Origin: Misgurnus anguillicaudatus
Lineage: Eukaryota; Chordata; Actinopteri; Cypriniformes; Cobitidae
Length of the DNA: 64,000 nt
Assembly: GCF_027580225.2 (NCBI RefSeq)
Contig: NC_073357.2
Span: forward strand, 43,238,001-43,302,000
Direction of reading: 5' to 3'
The notes under the pieces were generated by a model. That model saw only the letters and a list, made by a program, of their open reading frames with translations, was not told the origin of the DNA and searched no databases. Below are positions 44,756-56,680 of this stretch, piece after piece. Position 1 is the first letter of the stretch. Each line of letters begins with the position of its first letter. Made by a program: the position numbers and the translations under genes.

Positions 44756-46036
44756 GTCGTGTGTTGCTCGTCATGTCAAAATAAGTGCATGCTGCACATA
44801 CATCAAAAAGATTTATGATAAAAGGGACGCTCATGTTCACGAAATACTCGCAAGACACAAACTTAACATTACACTCTGATTACGCATGAGATTAAAGGCA
44901 GGGTAGGCAGGAATTATCTAAAAAACTTTTTTGCAAGTTTGTCTAAACTGTCTTTGTATACAAATGCATGATTGGAGTGTGGGTACTCTGAAAAAGAGAG
45001 TGTGGAACTCGAGTGTCTGTAGACCTCTCACGACTGTGTTAAACACAGTTAATTATTTCCATCCGGGACGAAACATATGATTAGCTTGCTCAAATATCAC
45101 TCTCTCTCGCGACCATGGCTCCACCCGTTGCTATGGGATCTGCCCAGACATGCGCACACCCGATTGATTTGAACGTGCACAAGGCAATAGGAAGAGCAAA
45201 AGTACAGCAGAGAAATACCATTCACAACTCACAGAAACTGCATTCACATCTTACAGTACCTGTATATCCAGTCAGCGAAGGCAAAAAAGGAATAAACGAA
45301 GCAATCAAACGAGAGTAAATATCGCGTGGCTTTTCCTCGAGTCGATGATGCGGTAGTGGTATTGTCTGCGGAGTGTAGTCCTCGTCAGAGTCAACAATGC
45401 TTTCATCACAGAAACTCTTCCATGCCAAACACTGGCTTAATAGTGAGTACTAAAAGCCATCCGTTTATAAAAGCCATCTGTTTATATTCCTAGTGATAAA
45501 GTTAGGTGTATTATTACATGTGATTGTGACTTGATGTTATTACATGCACCGCGCTCCTTCCTCTCCGCTTGTCTGAGGTAATTTGCGCGTTCATGTGTTT
45601 TGGGGGCGTGGCTTAAGAAGAAACCCAGAAGGGAGGGGGTGGAGTGAATGGAAAAATTAGCTGTGTTTAAAACAGTGCTGAGAGGTCTACAGACACTCGA
45701 TTTTTATACTCTCTTTTTCAGAGTACTTACATTTTACTTATGTATTGATATATAAAGACAGTTTAAACAAATTTGTAAAAAAGTTTTTTTTAGATAATTC
45801 CTGCCTATCCTGCCTTTAAACGAGTATCTGGCAAAACCCGAGCATCACTTTAATCATAAACCCCTTCGAAGCATCTGCACATAAGATGCACATGCGTGAT
45901 GCACATAAGTTTACATGATGCACCGAACACATATTTTAAAATGACGAGCCACACACATGAAGGGCTACATGTATATATGTTATGACGAGCTTCACATCAC
46001 GCGCCCTCGAAAAAGAAGTCACTGGCCGCCTCTGAC
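44756..46036. mobile_element. Copy of the GTGGCGGCCAGTGACTTC element, split by a TTAA element
   Basis: The right end, read on the minus strand, is GGCGGCCAGTGACTTCTTTT followed by CGAGGGCGCG, the same terminus as 50679. The left part (GTCGTGTGTTGCTCGTCATG, then AAGTGCATGCTGCACATAC) is collinear with the other copy but lacks its last bases. The element is interrupted at 44896-45815. Non-coding. Confidence 0.6.
44896..45815. mobile_element. TTAA-target TIR element, 920 bases
   Basis: AGGCAGGGTAGGCAGGAATT at left and AATTCCTGCCTATCCTGCCT at right are the tips of long inverted repeats. These extend about 170 bases: ACAGTTTAGACAAA-type, then ACTCTGAAAAAGAGAGT, then GTCTGTAGACCTCTCA. TTAA flanks both ends. 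TTAA duplications are known for piggyBac and Kolobok; which applies is not shown. The paralogue at 50.89 kb shows the unoccupied site. Confidence 0.8.
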
Positions 46037-46133
46037 ACATAATACATGCAGGACAACCTGACAATTATAAAATATATTGTATTTTAAAATAATTGATATT
46101 TTGGCAAATAGACTTAAATAATGGACTACACTC

Positions 46134-46285
46134 TAAAAACAAACGGTGCTAATAGCACTAAAAGTGGTTCTTTGCTCGTAATCATAGAGGAACCATTTTT
46201 AGTGCCATATAGCACAGATGAAGTACCTGTGTAGAACCATAAGGTGCTATGTAGAACCATTTGTGGTGCTATATGACCCCCCTAT
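46134..46285. repeat. Repeat with GGTGCTAT / ATAGCACC motifs
   Basis: CTCTAAAAACAAACGGTGCT, then GTGCCATATAGCACAG, AGAACCATAAGGTGCTATGT and AGAACCATTTGTGGTGCTAT. This is the pattern of a common fish repeat built from GGTGCTATATAGCACC-like words. The ends are not defined. Confidence 0.45.
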
Positions 46286-46435
46286 GGTTTTCTGGTGGTT
46301 TATTGATTTGCATGTAAACAGATTAAAAATAAAAATAAGCTGATTTTTGATAGATATTCAATTATTTTGTGCTTGTAAATGCACTCATTGAAGAAAACAT
46401 TAACAAGAGCTGTTTATTTAATCTAAGACTCTTAA

Positions 46436-46673
46436 AGGCAGAGTGCACAATGTTTGAAAGCCAATGTTGATAATTGAAATCACCTTAACATACACGCCCC
46501 TACCCCAATAAAATCTGGACCTCTTTTGATAGACCTGCCCCACACATACGCAACCCCGGCAAGGATGTCGGTTAGTAGACACGCCCCTTACTGCTGATTG
46601 GCTACAAGTGTGTTTTGGTAGTTGCCCCGATTCCCTTTTCCAAAGCGTTTTTCAAACATTGTGCACTCCGCCT
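46436..46673. mobile_element. TTAA-target MITE, 238 bases
   Basis: AGGCAGAGTGCACAATGTTT and AAACATTGTGCACTCCGCCT are inverted ends, both flanked by TTAA. The interior has CACGCCCC and CCACACATACGCAACCCCGG. A second, truncated copy starts at 63860. Its ends (AGGCAGAG / AGGCAGGG) resemble the 44.9-kb element, suggesting related transposases. Confidence 0.85.
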
Positions 46674-47082
46674 TTAATAGATCAGTGAATGATGGGAAGG
46701 ATTGTGCAGAGCGAGACAAGGTAAACCATGACACCATTAGGTCACAACTAATTGAGAATGTCATGAAATCAACCCAAACCTGTCAACACTTCTGTTTTTA
46801 CCGTAAGTCTCGGTTCTATCTCCCGCCCCCTCACGTTTTGTTATTTCTCCAGAGAAACTCACATAATTTGTACATCACCCCTACCCCGTTATATGAATAA
46901 TAACATCAATATATCATTCCAAGGTTGTTCATTTACCAGATCTTGTTTGAAACGCATCCAACTCACAAAATAGACACATCATACAAATCAAGCAAAAAGC
47001 TCAGGTGGTGCAAAAAAATGAGCTGCAAAAAACCGCTGGACAGAGGAATTTAATTTTTATTGCGAACAACATTGACAATTCC

Positions 47083-47158
47083 CACGCTTTTTGCAAAGTA
47101 TGTCACGCAACAGCACGATTGGACAACAGCACGATTGCATTGTGGAGGCACAGAGCAT
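47083..47158 (+). pseudogene. Possible BED-finger relic
   Basis: One frame reads HAFCKVCHATARLDNS, then TIALWRHRA and a stop. The C-x2-C and later W-R-H resemble a BED finger with its last His lost. No TIRs are identified around it and the evidence is short. Confidence 0.3.
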
Positions 47159-47356
47159 AGACATGAAATAAATACTAGACCGCGCATTGGCTGCTTAATC
47201 GTGGGTCAACGGCTCCACCCTATTAGTGGTGGCAACTTCTCCGTTAATCTCATAGCAACTGGAGGTAAAACTGCCTCCGTCGTATACAGTTTGGGGGTGT
47301 ACAAACCGTCACACATCTCAAAACGTGTCTTTCACAATTGTTTCTGGTTATGCTAG

Positions 47357-49063
47357 ATATAATTTGATGTGATATCATTTTAGTGTTGTTAAAAGGAATG
47401 CAGACTGTTACTCTTTGACCCCCCCCCCCCATATGTCTTCCGAATTTTGGAATCCAATTGTTGACAGGAATGAATCGACCTGACATTTCCACAGTAAAAA
47501 AACACAAGCAGACACAGATTTTTTATTTTAAATCCATGATAAGGAGAGGCGATATCTGCTTTAGGGACTTAATACAAGAAAACAAAGACACCTATCTACT
47601 GAAACGTTTTCTCCTATTCTCTCCTAGACTGACGCAGAGCCCAATTTTAACTGTACCTTCTGCTTGTGGACTACCAATGATCTGAAAATTATGGTAACTA
47701 CAGTATCTGTCATAAAGCAGCTTACCGTATAATGCTATACATATCTCATCGTGCTCTCCTCTAGCAGAAAGCAAAAGAAAAGCTAACCCCAGCAATTGCC
47801 TCTGAAGTCTCAAGGTTGTATCAAAGTTATTCAATCTTAGCATTTGACCATGGAAACTGTGATACTGCTGTCGGGTTGATTCAATCAACCAGAGAATAAT
47901 AGAAACTCAATTTGCTGTGGTGCTATTAAACCACTGATGTGAGACCGGGGATATGTTCTATCTGCGTTTTACAGAATAAGTTGTTAAACAGCAGGCTGAG
48001 ATTTCTCTGCATTCCTCTAGTAAAAATGACTGAGTGAAACAAGTGATAAAGTATATAAACCATGTGGGTGTTGTTAAACAATAGAGGGGAAATTAATAAT
48101 TCTTGTTTTAGAAGAAAATCCATATATATTTTCTCATAAAGTGTTGCTTACAGCAGTATAAAGCAAATATTGATATTAAGGTAAATATATTTCTGTTTAC
48201 ACTAACTTAACTCGTATTTTGTTGTACGGTTATGAAGTACATTAATTACACATGTTGACACAGGTACCATCTTAGCGCCTCTGTCTGCCTCACCAGCAGA
48301 TGATAAAGGAAACGCTGTATCAATTTTCATGTTTCTCTTTGCCATGAATATCCGTCTTGAATAAATAATAGTTAGTCTTTCCCTTTGTCCTGTCATTGAT
48401 AAATTAAGAGGAAAGGCATTCCATTGTTGTCTCTTTTTTCTTACACTGTCAGCTTTACACATTGCAAGAAATTGCAAGACACATCTGGTAATATGATCTC
48501 AATATGAAACAGCTTATGAATGTTCGCCTCATATCTAAAACAGCTTTTCTCCAGGACTGATATGATGAGATTTCATATTTGTTAGTGTGCATCATTTTTA
48601 ATAACAAGATTTTCTTTCTGTAAGAAAGATTAGCAGTATGCCAAAAACACTTTTAGCACTATTATTTATTTATAAATTTGAATATTTATATTACATTTGA
48701 TTTATGCAATTTCCATATGAAACTTGTGTACAGCGGCATTGCATGGTAAAAGAGATAAGGTTTAATAGTTTTAATATTGCGTTATAATGATGGGGCAGTA
48801 TATAAATAGATGCCAGACTCTCAATCATTGTTTGTTTTCATTTTTCTTTGTTACTTTTTGGGTTTATTTCTGTACACTTGTATATATACTTCACTGTGGA
48901 CTGTCTTGTTCATTGGCACTGTAAATAAATTACACCTTGCATGGTAATGCACACAAGTGCTGTGCGAGCAAGCCATCATTTTTTCTCCCGTTTCCGCGCC
49001 CAAAACAAACATCAGTATTTGAAAGCATCGATATACTTTAAAATTACATTGCACTAAGATTTC
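47357..49063. other. Non-coding sequence, no gene recognised
   Basis: A run of cytosines lies at 47420-47430. Short frames only. No repeat ends recognised. Confidence 0.45.
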
Positions 49064-49552
49064 GGTAGCACTTTATTTTACAGTACGTGTACTTACCTTG
49101 TACATATATGGTAAATAAGTTGTACTTACCGACAAATGTAATACGCATTAACTACTATCATACGCATTAACTACTGGGTACATTCACTAGTACACACTTA
49201 TTGTGTATATACAATTTGTAAGTATAGTAGTGTTTGATATTAGTTATCATATATGTACACTATAAATACCTGTCATCAACCCTAACTTGACTGTAAATAC
49301 TAAATACTTAAATTGTACATTTATTTATAAGTACAGTAATGTTTCTCGTTAGTTACAGTATACTACACTATAAGTATGTATCTGTTATTACCCAGTACTT
49401 ATTTAGAGTTACATAATAACTACCAAGCATTTACCACTGGTAAGTACAGTAATGATACCAATTAATTACCATGTAGATACCTAAAAGTAAGTACAACTTA
49501 TTTACCATATATGTACAAGGTAAGTACACGTACTGTAAAATAAAGTGCAACC
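49064..49552. mobile_element. hAT-type MITE with 8-bp AAGATTTC duplication
   Basis: GGTAGCACTTTATTTTACAG at the left and CTGTAAAATAAAGTGCAACC at the right open inverted repeats about 75 bases long (through TACGTGTACTTACCTTGTAC and AAATAAGTTGTACTTAC). AAGATTTC at 49056-49063 and 49553-49560 is a perfect 8-bp duplication. The centre repeats GTACAGTAATG and TTAGTTA motifs. It is a familiar, abundant zebrafish-type repeat. Non-coding. Confidence 0.9.
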
Positions 49553-49560
49553 AAGATTTC

Positions 49561-50338
49561 TTTACAAAAATAACAAAAGGGTCTTCATATAGTTTCTGTG
49601 GATCCTCCTGCTTTAAAAAAAATAATTGTTATGGATTTATGGAATTGATGTGAATACCACACTTGCCATCATCTATTCTTGTATTATAGAACTACACTTT
49701 TTGCTTAATTTGTTTGAGTTTAGATGAAGAAAAACGTTATAAATCCAGGGTGGCATAAGGTTGAGTAAACTATGAGATAATCTTAATTTCCTGACTGTAA
49801 AGCTGAAGAAATAGAAACATGAACCCTGTATCAGTATCCAGAGAGCTTCTGACTGGACTTGAACATCTTGGAGTTCACGCTGGGCATGAGAAAGCAGAGA
49901 TTACAGCTGTTATTAGAACCTCCCCTTTTATCTCATCAGGAGCGTGGCAGGGGGGCGCTCATCTCTCAGTGCCCATGCTCTAACTCCTCCTATGTAGTGT
50001 GCACAGTAGTGTTAAATGTGTTAAGCCCACCATGTCAATGTAATCCTAGAACACATTGGTTATCGTTTTTGTCAGGCCTCCCTTTAAAACTATAAACAAA
50101 ATCTGATTTTCTATTATTGGTAATCTCTATTGTGTCCAGTTGTTGGCCTATTAAACTGATGCTACATAGTCCATAAAATTTTGTTTGGGTTCTCACAAAA
50201 ATAAATTCAGAGCTACAGCCGGTGCTTACTGCTCATAACACTACATAATGCGCTATTGATCCAACAAAGTAGGCTAATGCAGTTACCAAAAGTGATCATC
50301 TTGAAATCATATTTGCATTTTATGATGGTTTATTTTGG
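49561..50338. other. Non-coding sequence, no gene recognised
   Basis: No domain or repeat terminus recognised. Confidence 0.45.
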
Positions 50339-51781
50339 GCTCCAGGGGGTGTATTACAGAAAAATCTTAACTTTAAAATCTTACTTTAACTGTATGGTAA
50401 CCATGGTAATTTCAATAAGGACCTCATTTAAGACAAAAGCTATTACAGGAATAACGTTCCTAAGTGCATTATCTTATCTTAACCGCAGATGGGAAAGTGG
50501 TATTACAGAAGTATTCTAACTTGACAAAACATCCTAAAAACAGTCTTAAATTTAGGGTAACCCCACAGGTGTCCTAACTTAAAACTTAAATGAAAACCAT
50601 CTGAAACAATTATTATGATAGACCTGTGGGAAAATGACATTACATTTTTTTTTTAAAGTGCAGGATGATAAACGGCAACAGTGGCGGCCAGTGACTTCTT
50701 TTTTCGAGGGCGCTCGATGAAAAGTTCGTCACAACATGTATGTAGCTCGTCATGTATGTGGTTCGTAATTTCAAAATATGTGTTCTGCACGTCGAGTGAT
50801 CCTATGTGCATCATGTGGCTTGTCAAAATAAGTGCCTGCTGCAGATGTGTCTAAAGGGTTTATGATAAAAGAGACGCTTGCATTTACCAGATACTCGTAT
50901 AATCTCATGTGTAATCAGAGTTTACTGTTAAGGGAGTGTCTTGCTTGTATTTTGTGAACGTGTCTCTTTTATCATAAACAGTTTTGACGTGTGCAGCAGG
51001 CAATTATTTTGACAAAACACGTGATGCACATGGTTCACACGACGCAACAAAACACATAATTTGAAAACATGAGCAACACACACGACACTCCGAACACATA
51101 TTTTAAATTTGCACCCCTCTTATGAGCAGTCACGAGCCGCCACTGAAAAGCAATGTTTGTTTTTGATTTTCTCTTTGAATATTTTTTTACCTTCACACAT
51201 CATTCCCATTATTCACATAATCATAATGTCTCTCACTAGTGGAGCGATCCTTCAATCTGTCATCCCTCAAGTTATCTTATCCCTGAATACTTGATGGGAT
51301 CATAATGAATACAGTACACACATGACTCATTTCCTCTCATGTCTCCATCAAATTTTGAAATGTACAGTATCCAGCACCTAGGAAGAGTTTTCTCATTTTT
51401 ACATTTAATTAATGGTAACTTACAGATGATGTGTAGCACATTTATGGCAAAACAATGATAAAAAACACAGATTATGATTACAATTAATTTAATAAAGTTT
51501 ATTTTTCTGTCCCATTAAAATAAAAAGAACAATTATTTTGTTTACTGTAGCAGCAAGCTCAGTTGCTTGGTAACAGACCTGAGAGTTTATAGCCAAACAT
51601 GATTAAACGATTTAGGATTTCCTAACTAGATATGAGTGATAAGATGGTGAGATAAGATGAGAATCCTAAATTAACTTAATTTGCTTCTGTAATATGAATT
51701 TGAGAAAAATCTTAATTTAACATATCATATCTTAAGTTAAGACCTAAGATAGAGAGTTTCTGTAATACGCTCTCTCTGGAG
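50339..51781. mobile_element. TIR element with GTGTATTACAGAAA ends, hosting another element
   Basis: GCTCCAGGGGGTGTATTACA at left, and on the minus strand CTCCAGAGAGAGCGTATTAC at right, followed on both by AGAAA and TCTTAACTT-like words. The interior repeats TATTACAGAA and TCTTAA/TTAAGA motifs (50500, 51740). The element is interrupted at 50679-51145. Non-coding. Confidence 0.65.
50679..51145. mobile_element. CAGTGGCGGCCAGTGAC TIR element
   Basis: CAGTGGCGGCCAGTGACTTC at left and GCAGTCACGAGCCGCCACTG at right are imperfect inverted ends. The body is itself roughly palindromic: GTCACAACATG, AAGTGCCTGCTGCAGATG and TTATGATAAAAGAGACGC in one half, and GTCTCTTTTATCATAAAC and GTGTGCAGCAGGCAATT in the other. 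Same family as 44756-46036. Confidence 0.75.
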
Positions 51782-51887
51782 TATTTTTTTTCAGGAACTT
51801 GTTTTTCATTTTCTCCTGCAGTTTTTCCAGAAATGTAAAAAATGGATAGAATGGTCTCTATTTGTCACTCGGGCATTAGGCTACCCT

Positions 51888-53012
51888 TTAAAAAGGTCCT
51901 AAGATTTAACATTTAGGTACAGGTATTTATATTTGGTACCAGTATGTACCTTTGAGGTACTAATATTAGGTATGATGACAACATTTTCAAAAACCCCAAA
52001 ACTCTAAATTTATCACATGACTAGACAGAGCAGACATTCCCATTTGCAAAGAAACTTTGTAAAAATCTTTTGAGTATTGAGAAAGTTATGACATTTTTAA
52101 TATTAGAAATCAGAGGAAAAAGTTATATATGGATGTCTATGGAATGTGTGTGACCGAAATGCTGCTTTTTGCACAAGTTTTTGCTTGTAACTTTCTCATT
52201 TTATCAGATATTTGCATGAAGTTTTAACAGAATGTAGAATTTGGTTAGTACTTTCAAAATAAACTATAAACATTTACTGTTTTAGTTGGAATGGGCATCA
52301 AACTTTAGTTGGAATGTGCATCAGACCCATGATAACCACGGTTTTTAGAACGATGCCTGCAGTGGACATTCTGACAGAACGTTCACTATAGTCTATTAAA
52401 AGATACGTGACTACCAAATTTCCGTGGTTTATTTAAATACCTTCTCCACCATAGACTCAGCGTACAATGTTTCAGGACCAAGATAAAAGATATTTATTTG
52501 GGTCCATCTACCTTTCATTAGAGACCAGAGCTTAGTGGAACCACACCGCCCGGTTGAAAGTGACACAAATGTTTAAACAGTTGCTGTGAATTAAAAACAC
52601 CTCCGGGTTGAAAGTTTAAAATATCAAACGCTTCCGGTCGGACTTGACGTATTTATTGTCGTATTTAGTGATACCATACTAGAACCATGCGGCGAGAAGT
52701 GGATATTGCATGACGCACATATAAAAGTACGCACGGGCTGAAAACAGATTCTTCGACCAGAAATTCGACGCGCGTGCCCGCGATGTCAGCATTGCTACTA
52801 ATATGCACTCTTTGCTACCAATGTGTACCTCTGAGGTAGGGTGAATGCGTGTAAATTGGGACCGTTTTTGACATCTTTGACGTCTTGTCATTTCAATGTC
52901 TAAAAGCCTCCCAAACTTTCTGAACCCACCCTACTATTATGAATTCTTTAGGTAAGGTGTACTTTTGAAAGATAAAACACCCCAGTGACAGCTAGGGACC
53001 ATTTTTTGACCA
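51888..53012. repeat. Interrupted GGTACC-type element, copy A
   Basis: The left part (TTTAAAAAGGTCCTAAGATT, then TGGTACCAGTATGTACC) and the right part (AATGTGTACCTCTGAGGTAG at 52820, GGTGTACTTTTGAAAG at 52957, AACACCCCAGTGACAGCTAG at 52977) are collinear with the short element at 11439-11607. Between them, 51970-52795 is foreign or unrecognised sequence, including a 23-bp tandem duplication at 52281-52326. The right end abuts the 53015 element. Confidence 0.5.
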
Positions 53013-53014
53013 TT

Positions 53015-53195
53015 TGTGACCCTGGACCACAAAACCAGTCATAAGCAACACATGTATATTTTTAGCAATAGCCACATTGTATGGGTCAAAATTGTGTTGT
53101 ATGAAGATATTTTGTAAATTTCCTACTGTATGTAAAAAAATCTATCATTAGTAATATGTGTTTCTAAGGACTTCATTTGGACAACTTTGAATGTG

Positions 53196-53230
<35 letters not shown>

Positions 53231-53458
53231 ATTATTATTATTATTATTATTTTCAAATTGTACACAGGAAAATATCACTAGTGTTAAATGCACCAGACCT
53301 GGTGGTACTTATACACCAGCAGTGTAGATTTTACACTGGTGATTGTGCTGTGTATCTTGGCCAAATATTGTCAAACCTTATTATTTATATATCAACTGTC
53401 AGATGACGTATAAATCTCAATAAAAAAATACCCTTAGGTTTTGTGGTCCAGGGTCACA
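53015..53458. mobile_element. TIR element with TGTGACCCTGGACCACAAAA ends
   Basis: TGTGACCCTGGACCACAAAA and TTTTGTGGTCCAGGGTCACA are perfect 20-base inverted ends. The interior has TAGCAATAGCCACATTGTAT and an (AT)n/(TTA)n run at 53198-53252. It is a very abundant zebrafish-type element. A 5'-truncated copy occurs at 56570. No coding content. Confidence 0.85.
53198..53252. repeat. (AT)n followed by (TTA)n microsatellite
   Basis: About 14 AT units run into about 9 ATT units inside the 53015-53458 element. Confidence 0.95.
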
Positions 53459-55409
53459 TTTTATCTGGCAGTGTATGGAAATCTGTTTTGTTCATGTTGT
53501 GCTTTTATTGTCATATTAAATTATTATTATTTTTGTATATATAGCCTTTATGTTTTTCCTATCTTTTATGTTATGTTGTTTTGTTCAGTAGGATGTGGTT
53601 TGTGATAGTGTATGTAGTGTGCAAAGAAATGTATGAATCTGTTTATTTTCTTATGCTGTGCAGTTCTTTTATGCTGAAAACATGTTTATATGTGTTATCT
53701 TCATGATTGCTAATTATTAACTTATAATTAAATGACCATGTGTAAATAGCGTCAAACGAAAAAAATACGGTCACACAATAGGTGAATAGAAAATGAGCTA
53801 AAGTTACTAAACAAATCAATTTGTCAAGAGAGCTGTCTTTTCTCGGAAAAATATTCTATGAACGGAAGAATTTGGCATAGTCTGCAGGAACAAGAAAATC
53901 CTGAAGATTTTAATCCCTTAGGATTTTCCAACAATTGTTATGCAGAAATTTCAATCTCCTGTCTTTCCTTGTCTTTTCCTGATGGAATATTGTCGGAACA
54001 TATGGGATTGCTGCAAAATGGTTCACTCAAATGTAAAGGATTTATTTGGAACATTATAGACACTGTGCTCTGTACAAACAGTTTTCTTTAGCCTACTCTT
54101 GATGGTAAAATCAGTAACTGTGTATGTACACAGTATCAGCTATTTATTGACTTTATGAAAAAAAGGTGCAACAGTCACCATTATTACTGTTTTTACACTA
54201 ACCATAAATGTCATTTTCTGCTCCTGGAGTTTGGGCATTTGTATTATTTTGTAAAAATTATGATACAAACAAACTCTTGATCAAATTCTAATCTAGATTC
54301 ACTAAATGTTTTAGCCAAGTGTCAAGATCCAAAATAAGTTTCATGGGCACACCATTATCACCTTTATAAGGCTTATCTCTGTAAGTCCAAAAACAGCTGT
54401 GTTCCTACTGTGTCTAAGTTCTTTTCTGTTTTAGAAACGACTTTATTGTCTCTGTATTGATTAGTTATTTGGTTTTATGAACAGAAGGCTGTAGTCAATT
54501 CAGACTCACTTTCCACACGTTTACATATTCAAACAGTCCAAATGGAAAATTAACAACAGCAGATAAACGAATAAAACGATATGCATTTGCTTACTAAAAC
54601 TCCTAATAATCATAAATATGATTAACTGCACTCCTGCTATGGCAAGCAATGAATGTCAGCCCGATGATTCAAGAGAGAAGCTCTGCTACCTGGTAGGGAG
54701 TAGGGAGAGGCTATTTTTCCAGTTTCCTTTTTATCTGTACGGTGGATAAGCTCTTCATTATGTCCCAGACCATGAAGACAGAGTGCTCACCTTTAACAAG
54801 CCCCTGTAAATGTCAAGCGTCAGTTGAAGAGGAACACTTTTCTGACGGAGTGAATCTGCAAGGCAAAAAAATCAGACTGTGAATCATGCTTTCACTTTTA
54901 AATTTGAGGAGAAAAGCACAGGAGCATTTCGAATTTTAAAGAAGCCATCCATTTGATTATATCTAACGGTGACAGAAACGCCATCAGTTGACCGTGCGCA
55001 GTGGCTGTTCATAAAAGAGAAGACTGATCCAGAGGGAGCATGTTATACATTGCTACAGTGAGCCACTGGAGAGGCAGGATGATTGAAACATCAGTCGCAG
55101 ATGTGTGACACTTGTTAATGTTGTGACTCAGGTAGATTTCCAGATGCCTTTCATAGTTAAACTGCTCTTAAGATCAATACAAAGCAATATAGATCAGATA
55201 CAGGGGCAATTTTAAGTCTACAGAAGCTTTATTGACCGTGTCTACCCACCTAAAACCATATGGAAGTTTGTCTCATGTCATTGCTACTCAGAACACAGAA
55301 GTGAAATAATCCAACAGCTTGCAAATATTTAGATTTATTTATTTTAATAATTATTATTATTTGGTTAGACAAATTGTACAGTTCTACACTAGTTCATCCA
55401 AAAATGGGG
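53459..55409. other. Non-coding sequence, no gene recognised
   Basis: No repeat end or protein similarity recognised. Confidence 0.45.
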
Positions 55410-55506
55410 CAGCACCCTTTAAAAAGGTCCTAATATGTACCATTTAGGTACAGATATGTAAATTTGTTACCGATATTTACCTATATTAATATGCAAAGTG
55501 TCTGAG
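55410..55506. repeat. GGTACC-type element, copy B, left part
   Basis: GCACCCTTTAAAAAGGTCCT, then ATGTACCATTTAGGTACAG and ATTAATATGCAAAGTG, is the left half of the same element as copy A. Its right end reappears at 56525-56568, after intervening insertions. Confidence 0.55.
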
Positions 55507-55511
55507 TAAAG

Positions 55512-55750
55512 GGCCGTTTACATTATAACGATAATTATGACTATAAAAATATAGTTTTAAAAATAATTTTATATTAAAGAGAATAGCGGAGTTCACACCA
55601 CAACTATAATGATACAGATACAATGAACGATATAGTTGGAATCACTTTCTGAACTATTTTTTATCAACTGATAACAATAAACCATTGACAGCCAAGTCAA
55701 ATCTTTTTGAACTTCAAGTGCACACGCATTTGAAATGACAGATGACACGG
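55512..55750. repeat. Fragment of a GGGCCGTTTACAT element
   Basis: AGGGCCGTTTACATTATAAC, then TAGTTTTAAAAATAATTT, GAATAGCGGAGTTCACACCA and ACGATATAGTTGGAATCAC match a dispersed cyprinid DNA element with ACGATA-type subterminal repeats. The right end is not found. Confidence 0.5.
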
Positions 55751-56024
55751 TGGATAATTTAATTACTGAGGTCAATAAGAAAAAATTACCTCAGGTATCC
55801 AGCATTGATGGAGTTGCTGTGAAATTGACTATGTAATACTTTTTATTCTATCACACTGACTACGCCAAAAGGTAAGATAATAGATAACACAAACTACTAA
55901 ATTCACTGTTTAGAGTTACATGTTGATGCAATCTGCTGGATATCCTCGCTGTGTAAATGCAACAAGAACAGTGTTTTTATAAATTCAGTGACATGTAAAC
56001 AATTGCAAAAGTTTTTATTACATG

Positions 56025-56524
56025 TACCGTATTTTCCGGACTAAGTCACTCTGGAGTATAAGTCGCGTCAATAAAAAATGCGTCATGAAGAAGAAAAAAA
56101 CGCAATGGACTACATGTTGCATTTATTTAGAAAATTATTTCACAAAATCCAAGCTGAAGAACAGATATTTAATCTGGAAAGGCAAGTTATTCAACTAAAC
56201 AATAGCAGACAGAACAGCAGGCTGAATAGATGTCCATGCGTTAACGTAACATTATCAGTTTTCTACACGATACATAATAGCATACTGAACATACCTGGAA
56301 GGCTGAATAGGGTAAATTAACAGAAGAAGCCAATGAGCATCAAGTTCGCAGGCTTGTCATTCGACATCACTGAATACATTAAATTACATTAATACAGGAG
56401 CAGCATATAGCGGACTCTCGCGGCTGTAGATGGTAATGTTGTCTCTTGGTTCATATATGTCAAAATTAATTCATACTAACTTACAAGTCGCGCCTGACTA
56501 TAAGACGCAGGACCAGCCAAACTA
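56025..56524. mobile_element. CCGTATTTTCCGGACTA element
   Basis: ACCGTATTTTCCGGACTAAG, then GAGTATAAGTCGCGTC at the left and AAGTCGCGCCTGACTATAAG at the right, are the well-known ends of a DNA element found across many animals, in which ATAAGTCG words recur. The final mirrored terminus is missing, and the right side joins the GGTACC-type fragment at about 56524. Confidence 0.6.
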
Positions 56525-56680
56525 TGAAACACCCCAGTGAGAGTTACTAGGGATCTTTTTTTGACCATTTGCATGTGTGTATTTATAGCAATAGCCACAT
56601 TGTACACTTTTAAAATGGCTGGGTTATTTTTGACACACAATGGGTAATATTGGACAGAAATCTATGTGTGCACAATGAAA
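56525..56680. repeat. Junction of GGTACC-type right end and truncated TGTGACCC element
   Basis: AACACCCCAGTGAGAGTTAC, then TTTTTTTGACCATTTG, is the right end of copy B. It joins ATTTATAGCAATAGCCACAT of the TGTGACCC element with about the first 40 bases missing. The order and junction are the same as at 52975-53090. Confidence 0.55.
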
